Positions 41,296-50,269 of a DNA stretch of 64,000 nt are shown here, in pieces. Every line of letters begins with the position of its first letter. Positions within the stretch are counted from its first letter, which is position 1. The stretch comes from Alcanivorax sp. DP30 (GTDB lineage: Bacteria; Pseudomonadota; Gammaproteobacteria; Pseudomonadales; Alcanivoracaceae), in contig NZ_WTUY01000024.1 of NCBI RefSeq assembly GCF_009882945.1, positions 1 through 64,000 of the forward strand, in the 5' to 3' direction. A program made the translations under genes and the position numbers. Under the pieces are notes generated by a model, which made no database searches, was not told the origin of the DNA, and saw nothing but the letters and a program-made list of their open reading frames with translations.

Positions 41296-42897
41296 CTAGC
41301 TCACCCGCGATTGCCCTTTGATCATGTCTACCGCCTTTTCTGCGATCATTATCGCCGGTGCATTGGTGTTGCCACCAATCAGGGTGGGCATGATGGAGGC
41401 GTCGATGACACGTAACCCTTCAACGCCACGAACGCGCAGTTGTGGATCCACCACGGCGGCATCATCCGTGCCCATCTTGCAGGAGCCTACCGGATGGTAA
41501 ACGGTGTCGGCCCGTTGCCGGATGATTTCACGGATGTCGTCATCACTGCGGATGTCTGCGGTGAACATGTCTTTCTTGATCCATTTCCTGAGTGACGGTG
41601 CTTCCATGATTTTTTGCGTGATCTTGTAGCCGGCCACCATGTCTTCCAGATCCTGGGGATCTTCCAGGAAGGCGGGATCAATAAGGGGCAGATCATCCGG
41701 ATTGGCGCTGGCCAGCTGGACACTGCCACGACTGCGGGGGCGCAGCAGGCAGACATGGCAGGAATAACCCTGGGAAAAATGCAGCTTGCGACCGTGGTCA
41801 TCCACCAGCGCGGTGACCATGTGCAGTTGAATGTCCGGGGCGGAGAGATCCGGTTGTGTTTTCAGGAAGGCGCCGGCTTCTGCGAAGTTGGAGGTCCACA
41901 GCCCGCGACGTTCCTTTTTATAAGTACGCATGGCCTTGAGTGCCCGCCAGATGCCGCCCAGTGAAAAGCCAAAGGTGTCCGGGCTGTTCGTGGTGTAGCC
42001 GAAGATAAAGTCCGGGTGATCCTGCAGGTTCTTGCCCACACCGGGAAGATGATGGACCACGGGAATACCGTGTTTTTTCAGTTCTTCGGCATCGCCAATG
42101 CCTGACAACATCAGTAATTGGGGAGACTGGAAGGCACCGGCGGAGAGCAGGACTTCCTTGCTGGCGCGAATTGTGCGCAGTGACTTTCCCTGTTTGAATT
42201 CCACGCCGACGGCGCGCTTGCCTTCAAACAGTATCCGTTGCACCTGGGCACCGGTTTCCACTGTCAGGTTGCTGCGATCCAGATGGGGGAACAGGTAGGC
42301 GCGGGCGCTGCTCCAGCGTTCGCCGTTTTTCTGCGTTACCTGAAAGACCCCGGCCCCTTCCTGCTCGGCGCCGTTGAAATCATCGGTAATCGGGATGTCG
42401 CACTCTCTGGCGGCATCAAGGAAGTAATCATGGAAAGGGCTGCCAGTGCGGCTGTCGCTGACGCTGAGCGGGCCGTCGGTGCCGTGGTATTCGTTATCGA
42501 TACGCTCGTTGCCTTCGCTGCGGCGAAAATACGGCAGCACCTCCTCGTAGGACCAGCCGTCATTTCCCAGCGCTGCCCAGTGGTCATAGTCCTCGCGGTG
42601 TCCGCGGATATAGACCATGGCGTTGATGGCCGAGGAGCCGCCCAGGCATTTGCCTCGGGGCTGGAATCCCAGGCGCCCGTTCAGCCCCTTCTGCGGCACG
42701 GTTTCCATGAGCCAGTTGTTGACGGGTTTGGCGAGCATGGCCACAGCCCCGGCGGGCACATTCACCAACAGGCCATCGCCCTGACCGCCGGCTTCCAGCA
42801 GGCACACGCGGGTGTCCGGATCTTCGCTGAGCCGGCCGGCCAGGGCGCAACCGGCGGAACCGCCACCGATAATGAGGTAATCGAATTCGTTGTCCAT
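41296..42897 (-). CDS. GMC-family FAD oxidoreductase (choline dehydrogenase/AlkJ type)
   Basis: This 533-residue flavoenzyme has the FAD-binding signature YLIIGGGSAGCALAGRLSED, the GMC signature GGSSAINAMVYIRGHREDYDHW, and the active-site end HPVGSCKMGTDD with the partner Asn in GGNTNAPA. The family oxidises alcohols, passing electrons to the respiratory chain. Length and sequence style suit AlkJ (alkanol dehydrogenase) or BetA, and the organism context favours medium-chain alcohols. No betaine genes are adjacent. AAGGAAG lies 6 bases before ATG 42897. The following 247-base gap shows no feature. Confidence 0.92.
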   Translation of the reverse strand: MDNEFDYLIIGGGSAGCALAGRLSEDPDTRVCLLEAGGQGDGLLVNVPAGAVAMLAKPVNNWLMETVPQKGLNGRLGFQPRGKCLGGSSAINAMVYIRGHREDYDHWAALGNDGWSYEEVLPYFRRSEGNERIDNEYHGTDGPLSVSDSRTGSPFHDYFLDAARECDIPITDDFNGAEQEGAGVFQVTQKNGERWSSARAYLFPHLDRSNLTVETGAQVQRILFEGKRAVGVEFKQGKSLRTIRASKEVLLSAGAFQSPQLLMLSGIGDAEELKKHGIPVVHHLPGVGKNLQDHPDFIFGYTTNSPDTFGFSLGGIWRALKAMRTYKKERRGLWTSNFAEAGAFLKTQPDLSAPDIQLHMVTALVDDHGRKLHFSQGYSCHVCLLRPRSRGSVQLASANPDDLPLIDPAFLEDPQDLEDMVAGYKITQKIMEAPSLRKWIKKDMFTADIRSDDDIREIIRQRADTVYHPVGSCKMGTDDAAVVDPQLRVRGVEGLRVIDASIMPTLIGGNTNAPAIMIAEKAVDMIKGQSRVS

Positions 42898-43144
42898 GCG
42901 GCTTCCTTTTTATTGTTGGTTATTTCCGGTGCGGCGCTGTCAGGGGTGCGGTCTTGCCAAAAGTGCCCTGCAGCGAGCATGCGAAACACGTGAAACAGGT
43001 TAGCACCGGTTTTTTGGCTCGGTAAGTGTTGTTTGTGTGACTGGGGGAGCGTTAACGAAAAAGGATTGTTGAACCTGGTGTGAGCTGGAAATAAATGCCG
43101 AATCGACGGGCGGGGCTGCACGTCGAACTACAGTTGGACGATGG

Positions 43145-43507
43145 CTAACCCAGTGTCAGAAACGGTACAAGGGTTATCAGCAACAACGCGGTGACTGCGA
43201 TAAGTACGCCTAATGCGCGCACCGGCTGCTCGCAAAAGCGTTGCCACAGTGTTGGTGCAGTGCCGTCCTGCTTGGCCTGCTCATAACGCTGTCGCTCACT
43301 TCGAGCGCGTTCTTCCTGGTACTCCGCCACCAGAGTCTTGGCGTTGTCCTTGTCCTCCGGGTTGCTCAGCCAGATGCCGCCAAAGGAAATGCCCCACAGG
43401 CTGGGTGCGGTTTCGTAGAAGGGAATGCCGTGCTCTTCAAGAAGGGCGCGAACCGCTTGCGCTTCGTCGTCGGGGACCTGTCGCAGGTTGAGCAGGAGAG
43501 TTGTCAT
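43145..43507 (-). CDS. DUF6164-type small membrane protein
   Basis: This 120-residue protein has an N-terminal domain (LLLNLRQVPDDEAQAVRALLEEHGIPFYETAPSLWGISFGGIWL) resembling the signal-transducing DUF2007/DUF6164 fold, a charged linker, and one C-terminal membrane helix (GVLIAVTALLLITLVPFL). Function unknown. It is a single gene. The 269-base gap to the next gene is without recognised features. Confidence 0.75.
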   Translation of the reverse strand: MTTLLLNLRQVPDDEAQAVRALLEEHGIPFYETAPSLWGISFGGIWLSNPEDKDNAKTLVAEYQEERARSERQRYEQAKQDGTAPTLWQRFCEQPVRALGVLIAVTALLLITLVPFLTLG

Positions 43508-43776
43508 TGTATCCGGTTGCTTGTTGGCTACTGGGTGGTGTCATTATGCCATGATCTGCGGGCAATGTTGTTTGACGCACTTTGCGTATTGAGCAGGAAT
43601 TATGGGGGCTTCACGTTTTGTTCGCGTAGAGGGCAGATTCTGCGTTACCTGTTTCTTTTCATTACGAGCAGAAACATTAACTCTGCGAATGGGTAAACGG
43701 TGTGTGTACTTGCGAGTGAAAGGCCATGCTAGGCTGCAGAACAGACTTCGATCGTGATTCTGTCCAGGAGCATGGA

Positions 43777-44646
43777 ATGAAAAAGCGCCTCAATGTAGAA
43801 AGAGAAATCGCACGGCTGGATCCTGAGAAGGATTGTCAGCGCATTGCCTTCCTGACCTCGTATCTTGAATTCCCCTGGGACATGACCCGCGCCCTGGAGC
43901 TGGCTCTGTTTCGCACCTTCGCAGTGCCCAGTATTGCTGAATTGCTGGACAAGACTGGAGAATTTACCGGGCAAACCCAGCGTCGCTATGACGACACCGC
44001 TGTCATCGTTAATGAAGTGTTGGAAAACGGTTTTGAATCAGAACGAGGCATGACGTTCATCAAGCGCATGAATCGTATCCATGGCAGCTACAACATCAGT
44101 AATGATGACTTTCTCTACACGCTATCCACGTTTATTTATGAGCCGGTGCGCTGGCTGGACAAGTTTGGTTGGCGAAAGCTTTATCCCAACGAGCGTCTCG
44201 GGCTGTTCTACTTCTGGCGTTCGGTGGGTGAGCGCATGCGTATCGACAATATTCCTGATACCTACGACGCTTTTGAAGCATGGAGTCTGGACTACGAAGA
44301 GCGAACTTTCGCCAATACCGATGCCACAGTGCGGGTGGCAAACTCCACCCGGGATCTTTTGCTGAGTTTCTATTTGCCACGACCTCTGTGGAAGACCGCT
44401 GAGCCACTGGTGTATGCACTGATGGATGAATCACTGCTCAAGGCCATGAACTATCCATTGCCCAGCGATCGGATGCGATCAGTTGTGGAAAGCATAATGC
44501 GGATGCGTGCTTGCGTGATGCGTGTGCTCCCGCATCGCAAGACGCCCAGGCTGCTGACCCTGGAAGAATTTCCGAGTCATCCCGGTGGTTATAGCGTGGA
44601 GGATGTGGGGCCGAAATCGTTGCGGGAAAAATGGTCGCGTCAGTAG
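43777..44646 (+). CDS. DUF2236-family protein (MpaB/latex-clearing-protein-like oxygenase fold)
   Basis: This 289-residue helical protein belongs to the DUF2236 group, which includes the heme b rubber oxygenase Lcp and the fungal oxygenase MpaB. Visible parts are FPWDMTRALELALFRTFAVPSIAELLDKTGEF, the segment MNRIHGSYNISNDDFLYTLSTFIYEPVRW with the conserved His (probable heme ligand), and FYFWRSVGERM. It is shorter than Lcp and has no signal peptide, so cytoplasmic. The substrate is unknown. ATG 43777 follows AGGAG; a longer frame from 43726 lies upstream of it. A strong terminator follows. Confidence 0.8.
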   Translation: MKKRLNVEREIARLDPEKDCQRIAFLTSYLEFPWDMTRALELALFRTFAVPSIAELLDKTGEFTGQTQRRYDDTAVIVNEVLENGFESERGMTFIKRMNRIHGSYNISNDDFLYTLSTFIYEPVRWLDKFGWRKLYPNERLGLFYFWRSVGERMRIDNIPDTYDAFEAWSLDYEERTFANTDATVRVANSTRDLLLSFYLPRPLWKTAEPLVYALMDESLLKAMNYPLPSDRMRSVVESIMRMRACVMRVLPHRKTPRLLTLEEFPSHPGGYSVEDVGPKSLREKWSRQ

Positions 44647-44684
44647 ATGAATGATGGCGGCTGACCGGGGATGCCCTGATACAA

Positions 44685-44722
44685 AAAGGCCCCCATGGTA
44701 TCGCTACCATGGGGGCCTTTCT
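44685..44722. terminator. Bidirectional Rho-independent terminator
   Basis: A perfect 16-bp stem AAAGGCCCCCATGGTA / TACCATGGGGGCCTTT with TCGC loop lies between the convergent DUF2236 and surface-protein genes, with A and T runs at either side. Confidence 0.95.
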
Positions 44723-44734
44723 GTGGGGCGGGTT

Positions 44735-47700
44735 TTAGTTTGCGGAGTAAGCTTGTCTGCGTATCAGGCCCATTGCGGCCAGGATCAACAGGAGCATGCC
44801 ACCGCTACTGCCGCTGGTGCCGCTGCCGGATGCGAACGGATCATACTTTTCTTCTATGGCTGCCACGTTAATGCCTGATGCAGCCGCGCCGCGCAGGCTG
44901 ATCCGGCCGTTTGCCTTGCCGTCGGCATCGTGCGCACTGCCGTCGGTGACGGTGAGACTCACACAGTAATCGCCTGCATGAAGACCATTGCGATACTGGC
45001 TGTCATACGGGGAGGGGCAGTAACCCTCAGCGCCAGGAGCAGATTTGGCCGATGCCACGGGTTGCCAGTCCTGGCTGGCCAGGGCGATGAAGCGCGCGTC
45101 GGCCGGTAGCGGGCTGGATTGCGGCACGATCACAACGGCGCTGGCGCCGGGTTGCAGGCCGTCAATGATGAGGTCGCTGGCGTCTTGCACGATATCCTTG
45201 CGGATGCCGGCGGGCAGGGACACGTTGAAGGTGTCGATCAGTGTCTGGATTTGCAGGGTGGCCGCGCCATCCCCCAGTGCCAGGCTGGTGGCGCCCAGTT
45301 GCAGATCAAGCCCCGGCTCGGTTTCCAGCAGGTACTGGTTTGCGACGCCAGGTTGCGCCTGGAGTACGTGGCCCATTTCCATGGCATCCAGATAGTCGGG
45401 AACGCCATCGTTGTCCTGATCGCCAAACCCTTCCAGGTCATCGCCTGGCCCGTCGCTGTCACTGTCTTCGCTGCCCAACAGGGGCGCTTGGGTCAGCACG
45501 TTCAGTGTCAGGCTGGTGTCGTCCACGAGGGTGCCGTCGGAGACCGCCAGCGCCAAGGTATAGGTGCCGGCGGTGAGCAGGGCCGGGTCAAAGGTGAAGG
45601 TGGAATCATCAGCGTCGGTGTCTACCAGTTCCGCATCGGTGTCGGTCCAGTCGCTACTGAGGCTGTCTGCCGGGTTGGCGTCATCGACAGTGGCGGTGAC
45701 GGTGACCGGGCCCTGGTCGGGAATGACGATGCGAGTCGGGCGACCGTTCTGGCTGGCGACCAGAGTGGCGGTCGGTGCAACATTGTCTTCGTGGATCACA
45801 ATGTCCTGCTGGGTGTAGAGCCCGGGAACGGCTTGAGCTGTGTCCAGTTCTCCCATGACCAGTTGCAGGGTTTCGGTGCCTTCACCAATGCCGTCATTGG
45901 TAAAGTTCACGGTGGTGCTGGTCTCGAATTTGCCATCGTGAAGGTAGTCAAACGTGAGCACTCCCGCAGCTAGATCATGGTCCGCGCCATCGCTGGTGCC
46001 ACTGAGAGTAAATGGCACGTTGACGACAGGAGCGTGAGCGGGGCCACTTAGATAGGCTGTGACCGTCAGGGTGTCTCCTTCTGCGCTGACCATTGGTGGC
46101 GCAAAGCTCACCTGGGGATCGATGTGCGCAGCCTGAAGAACGGTGGCTTGATTCCCTGCCTGGTCCGTGGCGGTTCGTTCAACATAATTAAAGCCTGACA
46201 GGTAATAACCGCTATCCGGAGTGGCCGCAATCGGCCCGTCGCGGCCATCCTCTGCCACAAGTTCGCCCAGATCCATCAGCGTGAACAGGCCGGTGGCGTC
46301 AGCATAGACAGGGCCTGGACCGGCCAGTACCGGAGGATAGTCATCCTCGGTGGGGTTGGAGCCATTGTTGAACTCGTCCAGGTTGCTGATGCCGTCGCTG
46401 TCCAGGTCGCCGCTGGCGTCACTGTCGTCGTAGGGATCGAGGCCGGCGGCTTCTTCGAAGTCGTTGTCCATGCCGTCGTCATCGATGTCGCTGTCATCCA
46501 CATCGGGGATGGTGTCGCCATCGAAATCCGCCAGTACGGTGACGGAGAAATTGCGGGTGGCGGTGCTGTTGCCATCATCCACAGTGAGCGTCATGTTGGC
46601 GCTGCTGCCCACATCACCATTGCCCGGGGTGCCGGTCAGCGCGCCGGTGCTGTCATCGAAACTGGCCCAGTCCGGTTTGCCGGTGAGAGTCAGGGTCAGG
46701 GGCTCGGCTTCCGGATCCGTGATTGTGGGGGTGAAGCTCCACGGCACATTTTCCACTGCGGTTTCCAGCGGCGCGCCGTCGATGCGCGGTGTGTCGTTGC
46801 TGGCGGTAATGGTCAGGTAGACGGTGAAATCCGCGAAGCCGCCATTGCTGTCGGTGACGCGTACCACAAAGCTGTCGTTGCCGTTGTAGTCGGCATCGGG
46901 GCTGTACTCCACCACAGGCGACGGGCCGGTGCCGGAGACGGAAGCGGTGCCGTTGCCGGCGGCGCTCTGCAGGCTCCACACCAGGGTGTTGGCGGTGCCG
47001 TCTTCCACGTCGGAGGCGTTCAGCTGCAGGGCGAAGGCGGTGGGCGTGTTGTCTTCATCAATGGTCAGGTTGACGGTGTCACCCTGTTCGATGGCGGGCA
47101 GGTCGTTGACGGAAGTGACCGTGACGCTGAAGGCATGCTCGGCGATGCCGCCGGCGCCATCCTGAACCTGAACGGTGTAGCTGTCGGTGCCGTGATAGTT
47201 CAGTTCCGGGGTGTAGATGACGGTGGCGCCATTGATCTCCAGGCTACCGTGCAATGGTTGCAGGGTGGTAACGGTGGTGAGGTCAACATTGTCCACGTCA
47301 CTGACGCTGAGGGTTACCGACAAGCTGTTGTCTTCATCGGTGGCGTAGTTGCCAGTGCTGCCTTCGGCAATTACTGGCGCGTCATTCACTGCGGCAAAGG
47401 TCAGGTTGGCTGACGTCATTGCGCTGCTCAAAGTGCCATCGGTGGCCTGCCAGCCAAAGCTGGTGGAGCCGGACCAGTTGCTGGCGGGTTCGAAGGTGAG
47501 GTGATCCAGAGAGGCCAGGGGCATGGCTTCGCCAAGGGATACTGCGCTGCCGTTGGCTTTTTTCAGGCTACCTGCGCTGGCGCCAACCGGCAGGCTGCTG
47601 ATCACCACCGAGACCGCCTGGCCATCCAGTTCGGTAATGGCATTGGCAAAGGCCGAAGCGGGGATAGTCAGGGGGGTATCTTCCTGGCCGTTGAGCGAAA

Positions 47701-48871
47701 AGGCGGCGGCATTGGGCGGACGGTTTACCGTCAGGGTGAATGCCTGGGAGGCGTTGGGGCTGATGCCGTTGCTGGCAGTGATGGCCAACGAATAATTACC
47801 GGTGCTGCTGGTCGGTGTGCCGCTGATTACCCCGGCACTGCTGAGGGTGACGCCGGGCGGAAGAGAACCACTGGAGAGGCTGAACGTGGGCGCGGGGTAA
47901 CCCGTGGCCGTCATCGTGAAGCTGCCATTCAAGCCCTGCTGGAAAGTGGTGGCAGCGCTGCTGGTAATGGTGGGCGGTGCTTCCACGTTCAGGGTGAAGG
48001 TCTTTGAGATCGATCCCACACTGCTGCTGGCCTTGATCTGCAAAGGATAGACACCGCCTGTGCCTGTTGCCGGGGTGCCGCTGATACGGTGTTCAGTGCT
48101 GTCCCACGTGACGCCGGACGGAAGCGTGCCGGTGAGACTGATGTTTGGTGAGGGTACGCCGGAGGCAGCAAACTGCACTGGGCTGCCGGCAGAGCCTTCG
48201 CGATAGGTGGCGTTGGTTGGCGCGGTGGTGAATTGCGGCGGGAAGCTGCCGCCGCCCGGGGTAACGTGGATCGAGTCCATCACCACGGTGGTGGTGTCCG
48301 CGGAATTCGCATAATTTTTCGGGAAGGCAAGCCAGACCCGAATCTGGGTAATACTGGAAAAGTCGGGGGCCTGCCCCTGAGAGAAGCAGACGGGATTCAC
48401 ATCACAATAGAAATTCAGCGCTAGAGACTGGCCGGCGGGTACGCTACCAATACCAGTGCCGTAGGTGCCAGTCCTGCCGCCGCCGGTGACATTGATGCTG
48501 ACACTGAGGGCGGTGCTTTCTCCCTCGGGGGCATTTGGGCGGTTGATGCTGTCCATGACCAGGAAGAACTGATCATTGGTACCGCCATCAGTCAGGTCTA
48601 TAGGGCTGGCGAAGGAATAGACAAGTTCCACTGCGCCAGCGGTATTGCCATTCCCGCCCAGAGTGAGGTTGGCCTTGCCGCCAGACTCGGAGAAGGTGGA
48701 GCCGTTGGTGGTCGTTGAACTGCTGGGTAATGGGTATTGTGTGACGGTGCGGTTTGCGCTGCCGATCACTGGTGTGAAACCGTCGATCTGAATAAAGTCT
48801 GCTTGCGCAGCGCCAGATAGCAGTGAGCCCGCTAGCACCAGTAGTGCAAGCGGAGATCGCCAGAATTGCAT
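44735..48871 (-). CDS. Large multidomain surface protein with GlyGly-CTERM-like anchor
   Basis: This 1378-residue secreted protein starts with a signal peptide (LALLVLAGSLLSGAAQA). After an N-terminal beta domain (about 24-210) come Ig-like/He_PIG repeats (about 212-380: LPSGVTWDSTEHRISGTP, LPPGVTLSSAGVISGTP), cadherin/VCBS-like repeats (about 380-690) with VNDAPVIAEG and YNGNDSFVVRVTDSNG, another He_PIG, Asp-rich thrombospondin-3/EF-like calcium segments (about 785-850 and 1140-1170), and a Calx-beta-like unit. The end, SGSSGGMLLLILAAMGLIRRQ, has the Gly-Gly motif, membrane helix and Arg pair of rhombosortase substrates. It is probably an adhesin or matrix protein. ATG 48871 follows GGGGGA. 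Confidence 0.88.
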   Translation of the reverse strand: MQFWRSPLALLVLAGSLLSGAAQADFIQIDGFTPVIGSANRTVTQYPLPSSSTTTNGSTFSESGGKANLTLGGNGNTAGAVELVYSFASPIDLTDGGTNDQFFLVMDSINRPNAPEGESTALSVSINVTGGGRTGTYGTGIGSVPAGQSLALNFYCDVNPVCFSQGQAPDFSSITQIRVWLAFPKNYANSADTTTVVMDSIHVTPGGGSFPPQFTTAPTNATYREGSAGSPVQFAASGVPSPNISLTGTLPSGVTWDSTEHRISGTPATGTGGVYPLQIKASSSVGSISKTFTLNVEAPPTITSSAATTFQQGLNGSFTMTATGYPAPTFSLSSGSLPPGVTLSSAGVISGTPTSSTGNYSLAITASNGISPNASQAFTLTVNRPPNAAAFSLNGQEDTPLTIPASAFANAITELDGQAVSVVISSLPVGASAGSLKKANGSAVSLGEAMPLASLDHLTFEPASNWSGSTSFGWQATDGTLSSAMTSANLTFAAVNDAPVIAEGSTGNYATDEDNSLSVTLSVSDVDNVDLTTVTTLQPLHGSLEINGATVIYTPELNYHGTDSYTVQVQDGAGGIAEHAFSVTVTSVNDLPAIEQGDTVNLTIDEDNTPTAFALQLNASDVEDGTANTLVWSLQSAAGNGTASVSGTGPSPVVEYSPDADYNGNDSFVVRVTDSNGGFADFTVYLTITASNDTPRIDGAPLETAVENVPWSFTPTITDPEAEPLTLTLTGKPDWASFDDSTGALTGTPGNGDVGSSANMTLTVDDGNSTATRNFSVTVLADFDGDTIPDVDDSDIDDDGMDNDFEEAAGLDPYDDSDASGDLDSDGISNLDEFNNGSNPTEDDYPPVLAGPGPVYADATGLFTLMDLGELVAEDGRDGPIAATPDSGYYLSGFNYVERTATDQAGNQATVLQAAHIDPQVSFAPPMVSAEGDTLTVTAYLSGPAHAPVVNVPFTLSGTSDGADHDLAAGVLTFDYLHDGKFETSTTVNFTNDGIGEGTETLQLVMGELDTAQAVPGLYTQQDIVIHEDNVAPTATLVASQNGRPTRIVIPDQGPVTVTATVDDANPADSLSSDWTDTDAELVDTDADDSTFTFDPALLTAGTYTLALAVSDGTLVDDTSLTLNVLTQAPLLGSEDSDSDGPGDDLEGFGDQDNDGVPDYLDAMEMGHVLQAQPGVANQYLLETEPGLDLQLGATSLALGDGAATLQIQTLIDTFNVSLPAGIRKDIVQDASDLIIDGLQPGASAVVIVPQSSPLPADARFIALASQDWQPVASAKSAPGAEGYCPSPYDSQYRNGLHAGDYCVSLTVTDGSAHDADGKANGRISLRGAAASGINVAAIEEKYDPFASGSGTSGSSGGMLLLILAAMGLIRRQAYSAN

Positions 48872-49024
48872 GATGTTTCCCCCGCAGAGCCAGATGTCTG
48901 GCTCCAATGTCGTATTTTATTGGCGTGCCAAAAATAGCATAAAGGGGTCGTGAGGGAATCGATCAAATGGGTGAGAGAGGGGGCAGCAAGGATACTTTGT
49001 CCGACTTTTTTGTATCATTTTGCA

Positions 49025-49034
49025 GATAATTATC
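49025..49034. promoter_or_regulatory. Fur-box-like palindrome GATAATTATC
   Basis: A perfect 10-base palindrome, close to the core of the ferric-uptake-regulator box, lies 28 bases upstream of the araC-type start codon. Confidence 0.45.
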
Positions 49035-49062
49035 ATAAGTCTTGCCGGGGAGGCGTAGCGGC

Positions 49063-50034
49063 ATGAATACACATACGAAAGCGGGGCTGAACAAGGCCCT
49101 GTTTACGGAGCCTCAGGATCAATTACGCATGCAGGAAGGCGAGCATTTTGAACTTCCCGGTGTGCAGGGGCGAATGGAAAAAATCGAATTCGGCACTGGC
49201 CTGTTTCTGCACCTTGCGGAGCTGGATGTGCAGCAGGATTCTTTCTTTGCGGTCCAGAATTACATGCCGCCGGGATGGCTTGGTGGCAGTCTGAATATTC
49301 TCGGTGATATGCAGATTCAGCCTCCCGGAATGAACGCGTTTTCCTGTAGTGATGATGAAGCCCTGATCATGCGCGTCGATATTCCAGGAACCCGGTATCT
49401 GCTACCTGCCTCACAGCTCATTCGTCATGTGGGTGTTACCTGCACGCTGGATTCTCTCTCCAGACGGTTTGCCGAGGATATTCCGGAAGGGCTTGCTGCT
49501 TTTCTGGGATCAGGAGACGAAGAGGTGGTGATGCATCGAGTGGGGGTGTCCACACAGATGCGCAATGTGGCGACCAGCATGTTTTCCCGTCAAATCCATG
49601 GACCCGGGCGTCGTTTTCAGCTGGAGGCGCTGGCGATTCAATTTCTTTATGAGCTCATTGATGGCTTCTGTGACATGGCGGCAGATGAAGAGCAGGCGAT
49701 TCAGGAATGGGAAAGAGCGGCAGTGGAGGCCTTGATAGCACGGATTACCGCTGAGCCGGGAAAGGCGTGGCTAGCGGGGCAAGTGGCTGAAGAAGCGGGA
49801 ATGACGGAGGCGCGCTTGAATGCGCTGTTCCGGTTACTGGCGGAAAAACGTTGTGCAGAGTTTATCCGCGAGCAGCGTATGCGTCGTGCCAGGGCGTTGC
49901 TGGAAAGCGGTCAGTGGCAACTCAAACAGGTGGCGGCGGAAGTTGGGTTTAACCATGTGAGCAATTTCTCCCGCGCTTACAAGCGCTGGTTTGGTGAAAA
50001 CCCGGGGCGGGCACAGCGCCGTGCAGACGGATAA
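49063..50034 (+). CDS. AraC-family regulator (PchR-like)
   Basis: This 323-residue regulator has an N-terminal sensor part (about 1-220) and a C-terminal double HTH (about 225-315: AGMTEARLNALFRLLAEKRCAEFIREQRMRRARALLESG and VAAEVGFNHVSNFSRAYKRWFGENPG). The FNHVSNFSRAYKR form and overall size recall PchR/YbtA-type siderophore regulators. The Fur-box-like palindrome directly upstream supports an iron link, yet no siderophore receptor or synthesis gene is nearby. ATG 49063 follows GGGGAGG. Confidence 0.87.
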   Translation: MNTHTKAGLNKALFTEPQDQLRMQEGEHFELPGVQGRMEKIEFGTGLFLHLAELDVQQDSFFAVQNYMPPGWLGGSLNILGDMQIQPPGMNAFSCSDDEALIMRVDIPGTRYLLPASQLIRHVGVTCTLDSLSRRFAEDIPEGLAAFLGSGDEEVVMHRVGVSTQMRNVATSMFSRQIHGPGRRFQLEALAIQFLYELIDGFCDMAADEEQAIQEWERAAVEALIARITAEPGKAWLAGQVAEEAGMTEARLNALFRLLAEKRCAEFIREQRMRRARALLESGQWQLKQVAAEVGFNHVSNFSRAYKRWFGENPGRAQRRADG

Positions 50035-50269
50035 CGGTTAAAAAGAGGCAGTGGCTTTATAGAAAAAAATTATAAGTCGCGGCTCTTGGAATTTTTTTGA
50101 TATATAAAAGAGAAACAGTAAATAAAATCATGTTGTTACGCTCTTTTGGCTAAGGAAAGAAACAGAAGAGACCGCGGTGGTAATACTTGGCCTGAACCAG
50201 GATCAGGCGCACATTAAGATTTGAGGCCATACGGGTCTCGCCCGGTTTTCCCCCACGGAAGGGGAGGTT

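Noticed and set aside
45119-45973. 284-codon open frame opposite the large surface protein
   Set aside because: Shadow of repetitive Asp/Thr-rich coding sequence; no start context.
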